The notes below the pieces were generated by a model. The model was not told the origin of the DNA. It ran no database searches and worked only from the letters and a program-made list of their open reading frames with translations. A stretch of DNA of 64,000 bases. Source: Bremia lactucae. Taxonomy: Eukaryota > Oomycota > Peronosporomycetes > Peronosporales > Peronosporaceae. Made by a program: the position numbers and the translations under genes. The stretch covers positions 10,394,959 to 10,458,958 of the forward strand of contig NC_090610.1 in assembly GCF_004359215.1 (NCBI RefSeq), given 5' to 3'. This document shows positions 1-9,849 of this stretch, in pieces (positions within the stretch are counted from its first letter, which is position 1; the number at the start of each line of letters is the position of its first letter).

Positions 1-932
1 ACTGGGAGCATTGAGCTCCAGCGCTTTGGTGTCTGAGCACACACGCTGCGTAAAACGTCTTCAATGACGCGATTGACACGTTCAGTTTGACCATCGGTCT
101 GCGGATGGTCCGCAGTGGACATATCCAATCTGGTGCCAAGCACTCGGAAAATTGATTTCCAGAATTTACCCGTGAAACGGGGATCCCGATCAGAGACAAT
201 TGCCACTGGCAAACCATGTTGTCGAAACACGCGATCGATAAACAGCTTAGCTGTACCCTCTCCATCAATGGAACCCGGCACGGCCGCTAAGTGAGCCATT
301 TTGCTCCAACGGTCAACAAAGACCACTATACCGGAGTTACCGGCTGAATCATTCGGTAGCCCAAAAACAAAATCCATACTAACGGACTCCCAGCATTCTA
401 TGGGGACGGGAAGACTCGCCAGTGGCGCAGCAGCATGTGCCGAGGGTTTAACCCGTTGGCACGTTTCGCTTGTGCGAACATATGTGCTGACCCATTTATA
501 AAGTTTGCACCACCAATAACTCTGGCTGATAGAGCCGTAGGTCTTTTCTCTACCGAGATGACCACCAAGGACAGTATCGTGTGCCTCATATAGGATTCGG
601 TACTTCAAATCCTCATCATGAGGAACAACGACACGCGGAGGGTCCGCGATGTCTGTGCCATAAAGCAACAGGTTGTTATCGATACAAAATCGAGGTAACC
701 TTGCACGCAAACGTGCCGGTATTTTAATACCTGAATCCGAGTTCATTAAGGCTCGTAGCAGAGCTACACACTGTTCACCCTTGGCGCAAGCCGAACGTAT
801 TAATTCAGGAATATGTGACGAGATAGTCGTTAAATGAGAAGGCTCATAATCCGGCCTGCGTGATAACGCATCAGCCAAAGCATTTTGCTTGCCGGGTTTA
901 TACTTCACCTCGAAGTTGTATTCCGCAAAAAA
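1..932 (-). pseudogene. Element A pol: integrase (open frame, cut by window edge)
   Basis: Integrase inserts the element cDNA into the chromosome. The frame is open from a run of seven T (about 930, minus sense) to the window edge. It carries the HHCC region (GGHLGREKTY, then TSETCQRV where the first Cys of the CxxC pair is Ser), the core around SMDFVFGLP, the second Asp in VSDRDPRF, and the Glu region HPQTDGQTERVN, so the DDE triad is retained. The upstream RNase H frame is separated by one frameshift in the T run. Labelled pseudogene because pol as a whole is interrupted; the integrase itself looks recently functional apart from the C-to-S change. Confidence 0.85.
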
Positions 933-3240
933 AGGACAGCCATCTGGCCATTCTCTGTGAGAGATGGGGCGACTTAGTCGCCGTGCGTAATGACACGTGA
1001 TCTGTATAAATCACAAACGGCTTAGATTCGAGCAGATGAACTCTGAATTTGACGAAAGCATCCTTCATAGCAAGTAACTCGTTGTCATGAACTGGGTAGT
1101 TCTTTTCTGCAGCTTTAAGCTGTATAGACTCGAACGCAATAACACGTTCATGCCCATCAACATCTGTTTGTAACAGAGCACTGCCAATGGCAAAAACTCA
1201 TGCGCCACAGACGACACTGAAAGGCCAATTTGAGTTTGGCAGTGCCAGAATCGGGGATGGATAAGACTATCCTTAACTGCTCGAAAAGCATTATTTCGGT
1301 GCTATTCCAGCTCCATTCTGTATCGATTTTAACGAGATTAGATAATGGCCTAGCCATATCAGCGTAATTTTTGCTATATTTGTGTAAATAATTGGCGAGA
1401 CCCAACCACTTACGCAAATCCTTTTGGTTTTTAGAAACCGGCCAATCTACAATGGCTTTTACCTTAGCGGGATCCGCTCTAAGGCCTCGCTTTCCAATGA
1501 AGCATCCTAAAAAAAAATTTCGTCTGTGCTAAATATGCATATAGATGCATTGGTATTCAATTTATTTGTGCGCATAACTCGAGCACTGCTCGCAAATGGT
1601 CAAAATGGTTTTCAATATCGACCGACCCTGCTCCGCACGACTATGGACAAAAATGTCATCGAAATTAGTCTGTGCGTAACCTCGATGAGGGCGGAACAGT
1701 TGCGTTACTAGACGATCAAATGTTGCCGGAGCGTTGGAAAGCCCTTGTGGCATAACCAACCACTCCCTTAGCATTCCGGTTGGGGTGGTAACCGCTGTAA
1801 GCGGGATATCGCTAGCTCGCATGAGCAGTTGGTAGTAACCATCAACTTAGTCAAGAATACTGTACATTGTACATCCCACTATATTGTTCTATAGAACATC
1901 CTTTCTAGGAATGGGAGTTTGTGCTGGTATAGTGGCAGCATTAAGCTTATTGTAAGCATGTACAATGCGCCGTTTACCATTGGCTTTTTGACACAAAATG
2001 TCGGTGTCGAATGAGGACATTTGCTCTCTCGTACCATTCCAGCCTCGTGCGTAGCACGGAAGAAATCGTCAATGACGTCACACTGCTCCCTTGGTAAAGG
2101 CCATTGTCCTGTGACACAATATTTGGTTCCCGGAACTAAGTCAATTTTATGACGAACACCTCTATCCGGAGGTAAACAGATTGTCGGTTATTACATACCA
2201 CATCTTGGAATTCCTTAATTAAGGAATTTAAGGGATCCGTAGGATCTTTAAGGATCGATGACCCACTTCGCGCACTATGTGCAGCTTTTGTGTCATCCAG
2301 GACAGCTTCGTCGAGAAGTGACGATGAGTTTAACTCAACAATAGGTCAAATGACCACCATTTCAGATAAGTCACCAGCTTTTAAGTCTCACCGCACTCAT
2401 CAATAGACATTTCGTCTAGCTCTAAAAGAGCATGTAACGAGGGGATTACCGCAAGGCTAACATCCTCCTCAATGTTACCGGTTACGCCATTTACAAGCGT
2501 ATGTAATTGCTCACTCGTATCACTTGGTGAGGGTATACACGCTTCGTGTCCATCCTGTCTTGAAGTGGAGACAATACGCCTCTAAGAGGCCGGGACATTC
2601 ACGTCCCCGGATTTTCCAGCCTGTATTGGTTCTATACAAGACATGGTGTTTAATTTGACATCTGACAAGGAGTTAGGTAAATCAACCTCCTTATCCAGCG
2701 AACGCTTACGTGTCGCTTTACGTGCATTAGAAAGGTTTGGCCCAAATGCCCTGGCGAACCGCTAATAGTGTCACTATTGACACTCAGTATGGTGCCACCT
2801 CGGCCGACCATACTCGGTGGACTTAGACGTGCCAATCCGCGTTATTAGGGATATTGCACCCTTGAAGTCCTGGCGAACTGCCAACAGTGTCACTACTGAC
2901 ACTCAGTATGATGCCACCTCGGCCGACCATACTCGGTGGACTTAGACGTGCCACTCAACGTATCTCAGGGATATTGCACCCTTGATGATTCGGCCTTAGG
3001 CCAACAATGCTTTCAGCATTTAGTGAATCGTTATTGTAACGAGTGTCACTCGACGAAGTACGTGCCGTTCCACTTATTTCTGCTGAGTCGGGCACATAAT
3101 CAATGTTTTTTTAACCTTAGAGTTTGTTAACTCAGACATGCCAATGTCTAAATAACTGACAGCCTCATTCAATGATCCGCGCCCTACATCTTCAGATTAT
3201 GAGCCTGATAAGTTACCTGTTACTCTATCTCGTCTTTACC
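933..3240 (-). pseudogene. Element A pol: reverse transcriptase and RNase H, degenerate
   Basis: Fragments in several frames match a Ty3-type RT: TPTGMLREWLVMPQGLSNAP, then the catalytic box NFDDIFVHSRA near 1650, and the connection segment GLANYLHKYSKNYADMA near 1380. RNase H follows with HDNELL, YTDH and ALSRRPDYE near 850. The N-terminal RT part (1900-2160) contains a thumb-proximal WPLPREQ segment with stops. Several indels separate the pieces, so no continuous protein can be made. The PR-RT linker (about 2500-3240) is repeat-bearing and poorly conserved. Confidence 0.8.
2751..2988. repeat. 119-bp tandem duplication in the PR-RT linker of A
   Basis: Two head-to-tail units begin at CTGGCGAAC (2751 and 2870). 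They share long identical stretches such as ACTCAGTATG and CCACCTCGGCCGACCATACT, and end with GATATTGCACCCTTGA. The period is 119 bp and so not a multiple of three, so the duplication shifts the frame. Confidence 0.9.
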
Positions 3241-3249
3241 ATTTATTAT

Positions 3250-3324
3250 CGAAAAAAAAAGGATTTGAACCTTTGATCTTCTGTTCCCAAAACAGACGCA
3301 TTAGCCAGACTATGCTATCTTCCA
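3250..3324 (-). tRNA. tRNA-Pro(UGG)-like sequence, organelle-like, probably a relic
   Basis: The minus strand folds as a full cloverleaf: 5' acceptor TGGAAGA, T8 A9, D arm GCAT-loop-ATGC with GG in the loop, G26, anticodon arm TCTGT-TTTGGGA-ACAGA (anticodon TGG, proline), a five-base variable loop, T arm AAAGG-TTCAAAT-CCTTT. The 3' acceptor strand is TTTTTTC, giving mostly A-U and G-U pairs and one mismatch, so the acceptor is decayed. The AT-rich arms and the TTCAAAT loop look mitochondrial. It lies in about 380 bp of sequence foreign to element A. A NUMT or a tRNA-derived retroposed piece is more likely than an active nuclear gene. Confidence 0.65.
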
Positions 3325-3640
3325 AATATTAATAGTAAACTTGAAATGTTTAACGTGCGAGCAGTGAATGAGATTGTGTTCGTATGCTATGCATAAGAAT
3401 ATAGTTTAATTTGAAGCATTATATTGCGTTGCACTGGGTATTTTGTGCGAAAGCGGTGTGGAGTTGACAATAAGTGAATACTATTGGGGTAGTTACCCGA
3501 GCGTAGGATCTTTGCGTTGATAAAATACTGCGGACGTTGCGAAATACTACATCGACGCTCTGTCGGGGCTGGAGCAAAGGTTGTGTATTTTTTGGATAGT
3601 TTTCGGATTATTCATCGATATGCGATGCCGTTTATAATAC
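3325..3640. other. Non-Ty3 sequence inside element A, no gene seen
   Basis: This stretch separates the A protease from the RT linker and has no counterpart in sister element G, which instead carries a deletion here. It contains no open frame of note. With the tRNA-like sequence next to it, it is probably part of one inserted block. Confidence 0.4.
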
Positions 3641-4130
3641 GTTTTGCACTAGTTATTCCATTGGAAAGAGACAAATTCGGGTAGAACCGAACTTGATCTG
3701 GAGTGTGTATGCACCCCAATAGCGCTTTTGTTGCCTAGCGAAGGTGGGTTCATGACTCTCCAAAACTTTGCTAGGAACATTGCGCGTGGCGCTTAAGGTC
3801 TTACACCTCCAATCGATCCATGGCTCATGGTGTTCTAACCAGGCCATACCAAGGATGAGATCATATCTCGAATCCAAATCAAGGACGAGACAGCGTTCCA
3901 TACTGTCTCAATGTCCAGAAACTTTATACCTAAGTTCAATGGAACTTTGGGAACAGTGACACGAGTCCCAGTCGCGAAGCGAACAGTGATTGTATCACCT
4001 TCATGCGCTCTAGCGCCTCAACGTATTGTTGACTTCCTTCAAGGGAAAGGCGTCGAGCATTATTGCAAAGACGCTCTTGAGTCAATTAAAATTGACCACG
4101 GCTTATCAAAGCCCTTTACAGTCGCTTGAG
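3641..4130 (-). pseudogene. Element A protease (retropepsin), degenerate
   Basis: The N-terminal half contains PWSILIDSRAS, the position of the DSGAS active site of retropepsins, with Gly replaced by Arg. The C-terminal half, in another frame, reads DSRYDLILGMAWLEHHEPW and WIDWRCKTL, the typical Ty3 flap-distal ILGMPWL motif. The frameshift between halves and the active-site change indicate loss of function. Element G has the same second half. Confidence 0.8.
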
Positions 4131-5340
4131 CGACTAGCAAGCCAGGCTTGTACTCTCGCCCCGTGCCATTGAACACTGAGTTAATTGGGGCTAGGTTCTG
4201 TTTACTCTCACCTCCTTGAGGTTCAACAGAGCCTAGGTCTTCTCCCGTAGGGCACCCGCACCTACTGGGTATCGACGTTTTCCCGCACCTTTTGGGTATC
4301 GACGTTTTCCCGCACCTTTTGGGTATCGACGTTTTCCCGCACCGTACCAGATCTCTGGTATAGGTCGGAGCTGGAACTCTTTCGAGCTTTACGCGAATTT
4401 CGAAGAGGGCAGGTAGGGCGTAAATGTTTCGTGCTTTCGCACATATAACATCTACGGATCGTTTTATGCTGTTCCACAGCTTGAAGAGCCTCATCTCCTT
4501 CCTCAACGAGGCTTTGATTCATGGGTTTCGTCCATTTGACGGAACCCATGTGCTCGAAGAGCTTGTTCGGTAGACAGGCGTGCTAACGCCAGCAGACTTA
4601 AAGTCGAACTCTGCGCGAAGCACTATGGCAACTGCCTCTTCGAACGTAGCCGGATGAGATCGGAACAAGTCCGTCCAGGCAACGCCCTCATTGAGACCCC
4701 CCCATAAAGATGGTCACTACAATTGCTTCTTGCACCGGGTCTTGATGCATAGACGCAATGAGAGTTCTCAACTCCTGGACAAAGTCCCCTAGGATTCTTT
4801 TACCCTGTTGAGTCGCTAGGAGCCGTGCTCGCATGCGAAAAGCCTGATCAGGCGGTGCAAACATGCTCGTCATTTGCTATTTTAGCGAATCCCATGAGGG
4901 AAAAGCGTCGTTTATGGACGTGCTGCACTGCACGATAGTTGCCACTCCATGGCTCTACCTCCAAGTTTGGAAATGGCCATAGCCACCTTCTGCCGTTCTG
5001 ATAAGAACAAGGCGGAATCAATCGAATTTTCCATCTGCTTAATCCAAAAAGGGAGATTTTCTCCCTCTTTTCCCTCGAATGTTTTCACATTAACAATTAG
5101 AGGGCGAGCCCTCGGCTCTGAGCCAGGTACAGAGATGTACCGGGTTGGCATAGATGCCGCTAAATGGTCCTGTATCTGACTGATCAGGGAGGCTTCGTAC
5201 CGCATGAAGGCTTCAGCCTTGCATGCAGGACCTCTTGTCCCTGGGAGATAATAAATTCCACGTGCTCAAGCCCGAATAAGTTTTTTGAGCTTGTCGTAAG
5301 CGGCCTGTCGCGCTTCTGACAATTCTGGAACCTCTTCCAT
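4131..5340 (-). pseudogene. Element A gag, several frameshifts
   Basis: Gag packages the element RNA in virus-like particles. Pieces visible on the minus strand are an N-terminal segment ending YISVPGSEPRARP, the capsid-like stretch LPFWIKQMENSIDSALFL, a conserved QGKRILGDFVQELRTLI segment, and the nucleocapsid zinc knuckle CYMCESTKHLRPTC (CX2CX4HX4C, intact). The knuckle is followed by a Ser/Arg tail and then a short tandem repeat. The parts lie in at least three frames. Confidence 0.8.
4259..4347 (-). repeat. 27-bp tandem repeat, three units, in gag tail of A
   Basis: The unit GGGTATCGACGTTTTCCCGC plus a short T-rich spacer begins at 4267, 4294 and 4321. Because 27 is divisible by three it adds nine residues per unit (VRENVDTQK on the minus strand). 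Element G has a single unit at about 56457, so the expansion is specific to copy A. Confidence 0.9.
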
Positions 5341-5381
5341 TTTCGTGAGAAATTAGTCTTTTAAAGACTCAGGCGTAGATT

Positions 5382-5400
5382 GACTACTAGTACTACCAAG
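5382..5400 (-). other. Primer-binding site of element A
   Basis: On the minus strand, immediately 3' of the LTR, the sequence reads CTTGGTAGTACTAGTAGTC. The TGGTAG start fits the CCA end and acceptor stem of an initiator-Met-type tRNA, and sister families have TGGTAGCAC at the same place. Assignment to a particular tRNA is inference. Confidence 0.6.
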
Positions 5401-5908
5401 TGTAGCGGACCTACCTCGCTCCTAAAGTCAGGGATAGACTTTCAGACTCAGAGAGTCACTTAGTTTTATTGAACTAATGGGTTTAACAACTCAGGGAGTC
5501 GTACAAGCTATAAAAGCTTAAGGAATCCTAGTTCAAGGAATTCAGGGGTTCGTAGAACCAAGTGGCAACTCGTGCCCAAGACGATATACCTTAGAAAGGC
5601 TACTATCTCTTACAGATCAATGCGCAAGCCTTAGGAAGGCACTTAACGCTTTAAGATCAAAACGAAAACTAAACTTTATTTAATTATTTAAATCTGAAAA
5701 CCTTACCCTAGCTTATTAAAATAGATTTTGGCCGCCAGATTTTTACCTGGCGGCGACCACATTTTTACCTGGCGGCGACCACATTTGTTACCCATAATAA
5801 AATGGAATTTAAGTAACTAACTATTTTAAAATTAGATAAAAGGGTATTTTACCCATAAAGTAAATGTACCACAACAACGGTTCTCCGACCGATGTGTGCC
5901 CCATTACA
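5401..5908 (-). repeat. 5' LTR of element A (family I, 508 bp)
   Basis: The block is bounded by TG...CA (plus-strand TGTAGCGGAC ... CCCATTACA) and abuts the PBS on the left. It aligns with both LTRs of element G. A 22-bp piece ending TGGCGGCGACCACA is doubled near 5740-5785 compared with G. The U3/R/U5 borders cannot be set by eye. Confidence 0.9.
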
Positions 5909-6010
5909 TTTTAGGCACTGTGCCGGTTCATGCGACGCTTGCTGTCAGCTCGCCGTTTACTGCCACAGGCTTTGGGCTCTGTGCAAGACATTCGGAGGCA
6001 TGACTACTTG

Positions 6011-6551
6011 TCATCGTCTTTGCACTACCCAGTCTCCACGAGCTGGGTAGGACTTGGCAACGTTTGACATCCCGCAACGCACCATCAACTGTGACACGAC
6101 ATCAGCTGCATAGGCCTCTCGCAGGAGCACATCCTTTCCGGTGTCATGCGTAGAGTAAGTAACTGTGCGTTTGCGCCAGTCTATCCATGGTTGGTGTTTT
6201 GCCAAACATGGCATGTCTAGGATGAGGTCACACGGACTCTTCATACCTAGCTCTGTGAACTTCTCTTTACAAGAGAAGTCACTAAAACTGAAAACGAGCT
6301 CAACTCGAACTCCCTCAGACGTGACGAGCGCGCCGTCCGCTAAACGAACGATCGCCTATCTCGCTTGTCATCCTGTCAAAGCGTCTCAAGCATCGCCGGT
6401 CTCCGTCTAGAGCCGCGGGTCTTACAAAATACTGTGATGCATCCGAATCCACGAGAAGGGTCAACACATGGTCATATTCTCGTACTTGAGCGCTAAAGAC
6501 CAGCAGGGTTGAGGTCCGAAATTTCGAGACCTCGGGGACTATGCTACCCAT
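6011..6551 (-). pseudogene. Element B protease, degenerate
   Basis: The N-terminal half has TLLVDSDAS at the retropepsin active site (normally DSGAS, here Gly to Asp). The second half has SPCDLILDMPCLAKHQPWID, matching the ILGMPWLAKHQ motif of D with changes at key positions. The halves are in different frames. The linker that follows is truncated by element A. Confidence 0.75.
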
Positions 6552-6599
6552 TCGTTCGATAACTCTAAACTTAGGGGTAGCTTCAGAGTCCGCGTCAGT

Positions 6600-7270
6600 A
6601 GGGCATCCTGCCTCAACTACGCTCCTATCTTTCCCGACCCCTCAGTGGTCGATGCGGAACTTATGCGTCTCGCACGCTGGTTCTTGCCTTCGCCCTTTAG
6701 GGGGGGACTCCTCTTGCTGGGCGTCTTTGCACCAGCAGTGACCCTGGCATAGCAGCGAGTCATCATATGGCGGCGCTTGCCGCATTCAAAACAGACAACG
6801 TCTGCATTGCCCAACTCCATGGGAGTGGCATCTGACCTCTCCGTCGACGGCTAATACCAAGCAACCGTTGAGACACTGTTGAAGGTGTCCTCCTCAACTA
6901 AGGCAATTTGGATTGCCTCTTTCATCGGCGACGGCACCTTTCTAAAAAGGGCCTATCGCGATGGGCGGTGCCGTAATCTGCTCTAAACGTGGGCATTTTA
7001 ATGTGTTTCGGTATCAGACACGCACTAATGGACGCCGACACCAAGCGTATCTCCTGCACATATTTTTGCAGGGATCGTTTCGCCTGTCGCGCTCCCAAGA
7101 AGCGCGCCTGAAGCATCATTTCGTTGTACGGCGGCTGGTACATGGCGCGAATCTTTGTCTTATAAAGAAGAGCTTGTTCACCAAGTCCCTGCGCCAAGTG
7201 CTCTGTCACCTCCCAATGATGTTCGGAGAGGTCGCGGAAATAAGCTCCATTGATATTGAGGCTCATCCTC
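6600..7270 (-). pseudogene. Element B gag, internally deleted
   Basis: It starts at an ATG (7264-7266) with MSLNINGAYF as in element D. After LAQGLGEQAL it jumps to the LYKTKIRAMYQPP segment, showing an internal deletion. The zinc knuckle CFECGKRRHMMTRC is intact. Frameshifts separate the capsid and knuckle parts. Confidence 0.75.
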
Positions 7271-7302
7271 ACTAAAATGCTCTGAGAACAGGTCGTGGAA
7301 GG

Positions 7303-7321
7303 GGCTACTAGTGCTACCAAG
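7303..7321 (-). other. Primer-binding site of element B
   Basis: The minus strand next to the LTR reads CTTGGTAGCACTAGTAGCC. It shares TGGTAGCAC with elements D, F, H and the 58.4-kb fragment. Confidence 0.65.
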
Positions 7322-7847
7322 TGTAGTCGGGCGCTACTTAAAGCTGCCACGCACTACTAGCCCACACCTTCTGAGCATAGTGAGGAAGCGTTTACCCAAC
7401 CGTCTTCTCTCACGCAGAGTGAGGTAGTTGGTGGGCGCCTAAGCGACCTCATCCAACGAACTAGCAGCCTTAGTTTAAGTGACGTCACGGGAGCGGTTAT
7501 CCGGCTCAACGTGCGCACTTGTGAACTAGGAAATAGTTTCTAGGCTAATATATATTTAATCGTATTAAATCCTATTTCAACCAATCATAAATGCCATCTT
7601 TGTAGAAGCACTTTTATCTATTGCAAGTGTATTTTTCTAAATACCTCGTATCTTGGATGACGTTAGCCGTCATCCCTCCCAATGTGAATGCACTAATGTG
7701 CATCACATACACAAGGGTGGTTCACAATGTGAGCCACATCCAAGTGGTGGGTCTTATTACTTCACTTAAGTTATTAATCACCCCTTTAAGTACACAAAGT
7801 GTACTTAACGGGAATTGTGTAACATAGGGTAAATTTAGCCCGTTACA
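7322..7847 (-). repeat. 5' LTR of element B (family II, 526 bp)
   Basis: The plus-strand ends are TGTAGTCGGG and GCCCGTTACA, with TG...CA termini. It aligns with the LTRs of D and F, including a recognisable internal block with GATGACG(T/C)TAGCCGTCATCC, itself a short palindrome. Confidence 0.9.
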
Positions 7848-7999
7848 AAGACCAAGCGGAACGAGCAACAACACATCGACGCGACAAGACTTTTCTCAGT
7901 TTCAAAATGTGAAAGCGATGCCACCCAGGAAGAGGAAGGCGCCGAACATCACACTGACGTTCATCTGCAGCGTCACATAAATGTACAGAGCCGAAGTCA

Positions 8000-9796
8000 A
8001 TTTCTCGCAACAGCTAAACGTTATCCTATCCAAGATATTAGACAGCAACAGCCACCGTTGCAACATCATACTCCTCAGAGTATCTACCATTAACCTAGCA
8101 TATATAGATATCAGAAAAGATCCTGTAATTTTGGGCACTTCGGCTGGCACGATGAGAGCCTAATGAAGCAGTACGCGCACGGCGGGTCATCTTCGCAAGG
8201 TGTCACAAATGAGCCATTCTGGACGGGATGAGCCTTGTCATCACACTGAGCATATAGATCTGTCAGCAAAATCTTAGGAAATGAAGCACTACCGATTATA
8301 TCGCAATCTTATGGAAGTAAAGAGATAACTTTCCAAGGTGGTTCCATCAGCGCGTAGCCAGAACAGCACGCGATGTTGTTACTAATATCATTAATTGCAT
8401 GAACTATATAAACTACGGTAAAACCACCGTACCCTTCAGTTTTCCTCTACTATTTGCTGTGAAATTAACATCGCTTAGCTCGTTCGATGTCGCCCAAATG
8501 AATGCTTAGTAAACCTTTGCGTGCATTGACTTCAGAAAGAAAAATGTAAATCCGCTTTTTAAACCTGGAAGTATTTATAAACAGCTGAAAATCAGATTTT
8601 TAATGATCAAATATACAGAATACTACCGCCGTCTGAGTGCTGGATCAAGTTCTCAGGGTACATTCGTTGTACCGAGCACCAACGCACCGTCGTGCTTGTT
8701 AGCCATGCTTTGTATCGGAATTAATATTTCATTTAATTTCGGCGCTTCGAATCGCTTTCGCCTTCAGATCTACTCGAACAAAGCGAATCGATTTCATCTA
8801 TGAAAACAATAGCAGGCCTTTTCTCCCGCGCCATTTCAAAAAGGTTTTTAGCCAGCCTACAGAGCAAACGTTAATTAATACATTGTCTCGATAAGAATTA
8901 ACTGTTGCCGTACTTTTCGCTTTCACCTTGACACTTTGATACCAACCGAATGATGAAACGGCAAATATGTGGCAGCTGCTTCCGTTGCGACGGCCTAAGC
9001 AAGATACGACTTGCCTAATCCTGGCGGCTAGTAGTAATAAATGCAACATATTTGTATAGATTGAAAAGCGTGAAACCACATGCGACTTGCCTATTACTGG
9101 CGGCTAGTAGTAATAAATGCAACATATTTACATAGATTGAAAGCGTGAAACCTCATTCGAATTGCCTATTCCTGGCGGCTATTAGTAAAAATGCAGCATA
9201 TTTACATAGCAATAGAGCTCTTACCCCGAACAGAAAAAAACTTCCAAGGGCTTTCCTGTAAGAAGCTGTGGAAACCGTGCGGGCAACATAATTGCATCTT
9301 TGAGTAATCTTTCGCAGCATCAAGCCCAGCGACATATTCCCACTTGACATTTAGTTCACACAATCATAAGACGAATAACTAATGCCGGAGCTCAAGTCAA
9401 CTTAAATGCCAGCAAATCGCTATTTTGGCTGTTTCGTGGTTGTTTCGTCGTCATCCTCCTTTTCTCTTCTATGAAAAGCAGAATTCAATTAGGTTGCTTG
9501 TGAACAATTCCCGATAAATCTTTCTTATCCACATCTACGCATGCTGCCTCGGCTTTAGGTATATTTTTCTTCTCCAGTATTCCTATAAGCTGCGCATGTT
9601 CTTCAGAAGTAGGGTTCTTCTCGTTTTTACGTTATTTGTGTTGTGGATTCCGCACGTCAGATGTCGCTCTCAGTGATTTCAACGCAAATTTCACGCCGAC
9701 CATAAAGTGCTCTAGCGTTTTTTTGTATACTCGAAAGGTTTTGTGAGCTGTGTTGAATCAATAGTCTATGGCCGTAGTTGCTTCGTCTGTGGCCAT
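8000..9796 (-). pseudogene. VPS4: VPS4-like AAA ATPase pseudogene
   Basis: VPS4 disassembles ESCRT-III polymers at endosomes. Read on the minus strand in several frames, the order matches VPS4. An MIT-like N-terminus (9485-9796) has FRVYKKTLEHFMVGVK and LIGILEKK with two in-frame stops. Next come NVKWEYVAGLDAAKD and RFPQLLTGKP (9240-9355), a damaged Walker A PPGLGKSYLA (9008-9030), VSKCQGESEK, and LFEMAREKR with Walker [10 protein letters not shown] (8784-8810). NKHDGALVLGTTNVP, KRIYIFLSE, ALMEP and a C-terminal VPAEVPKITG follow. At least six frameshifts or stops and no spliceable frame mean it is dead. The last 60 bp of open frame (7902-7990) is unlike VPS4. Confidence 0.85.
9008..9210. repeat. 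75-bp tandem repeat (2.7 units) over the VPS4 Walker A region
   Basis: Units start at 9008, 9083 and 9158 with CGA(C/A)TTGCCTA and share CTGGCGGCTA and GCA(A/G)CATATTT. Each unit carries the codons of the ancestral P-loop neighbourhood (minus strand PPG-x-GKS), so the repeat is a triplication of 25 codons within the pseudogene. Units differ by about 5-12%. Confidence 0.9.
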
Positions 9797-9849
9797 AGTA
9801 TTAATGTATGGGTCATAGCGACGGCCTTTATAACTAGAATTATATTATA

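Larger units (their letters stand above)
1..5908 (-). mobile_element. Ty3/gypsy element A (family I), 3' end beyond window
   Basis: Read on the minus strand, the order is LTR (5401-5908), PBS, gag with a zinc knuckle, retropepsin, reverse transcriptase, RNase H, integrase; this order defines Ty3/gypsy. The 3' part (integrase C-terminus, chromodomain, 3' LTR) lies left of base 1. Gag and pol are broken by stops and frameshifts, but the integrase is open. The element sits inside element B: B's protease-RT linker stops exactly at the LTR edge (5908/5909). Its closest relative in the window is element G. Confidence 0.9.
5909..7847 (-). mobile_element. Ty3/gypsy element B (family II), split by element A
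   Basis: On the minus strand LTR, PBS, gag and protease are present. The element is then cut at 5909 in the protease-RT linker by the 5' LTR of element A, so its pol should resume left of the window beyond A's 3' LTR. Compared with element D, about 350 bp of gag is missing between the N-terminal segment and the LYKTKIRAMYQPP segment. Confidence 0.85.

Noticed and set aside
4259..4347. Three 27-bp repeats resembling a short CRISPR array
   Set aside because: Units are directly adjacent without spacers, lie in a gag reading frame and add nine codons each; a coding minisatellite.
7902..8000. Hydrophobic C-terminal stretch (MFGAFLFLGGIAF) as a membrane protein gene
   Set aside because: It is the tail of the VPS4 pseudogene frame with no start of its own; could be a fragment of another gene, but nothing supports it.
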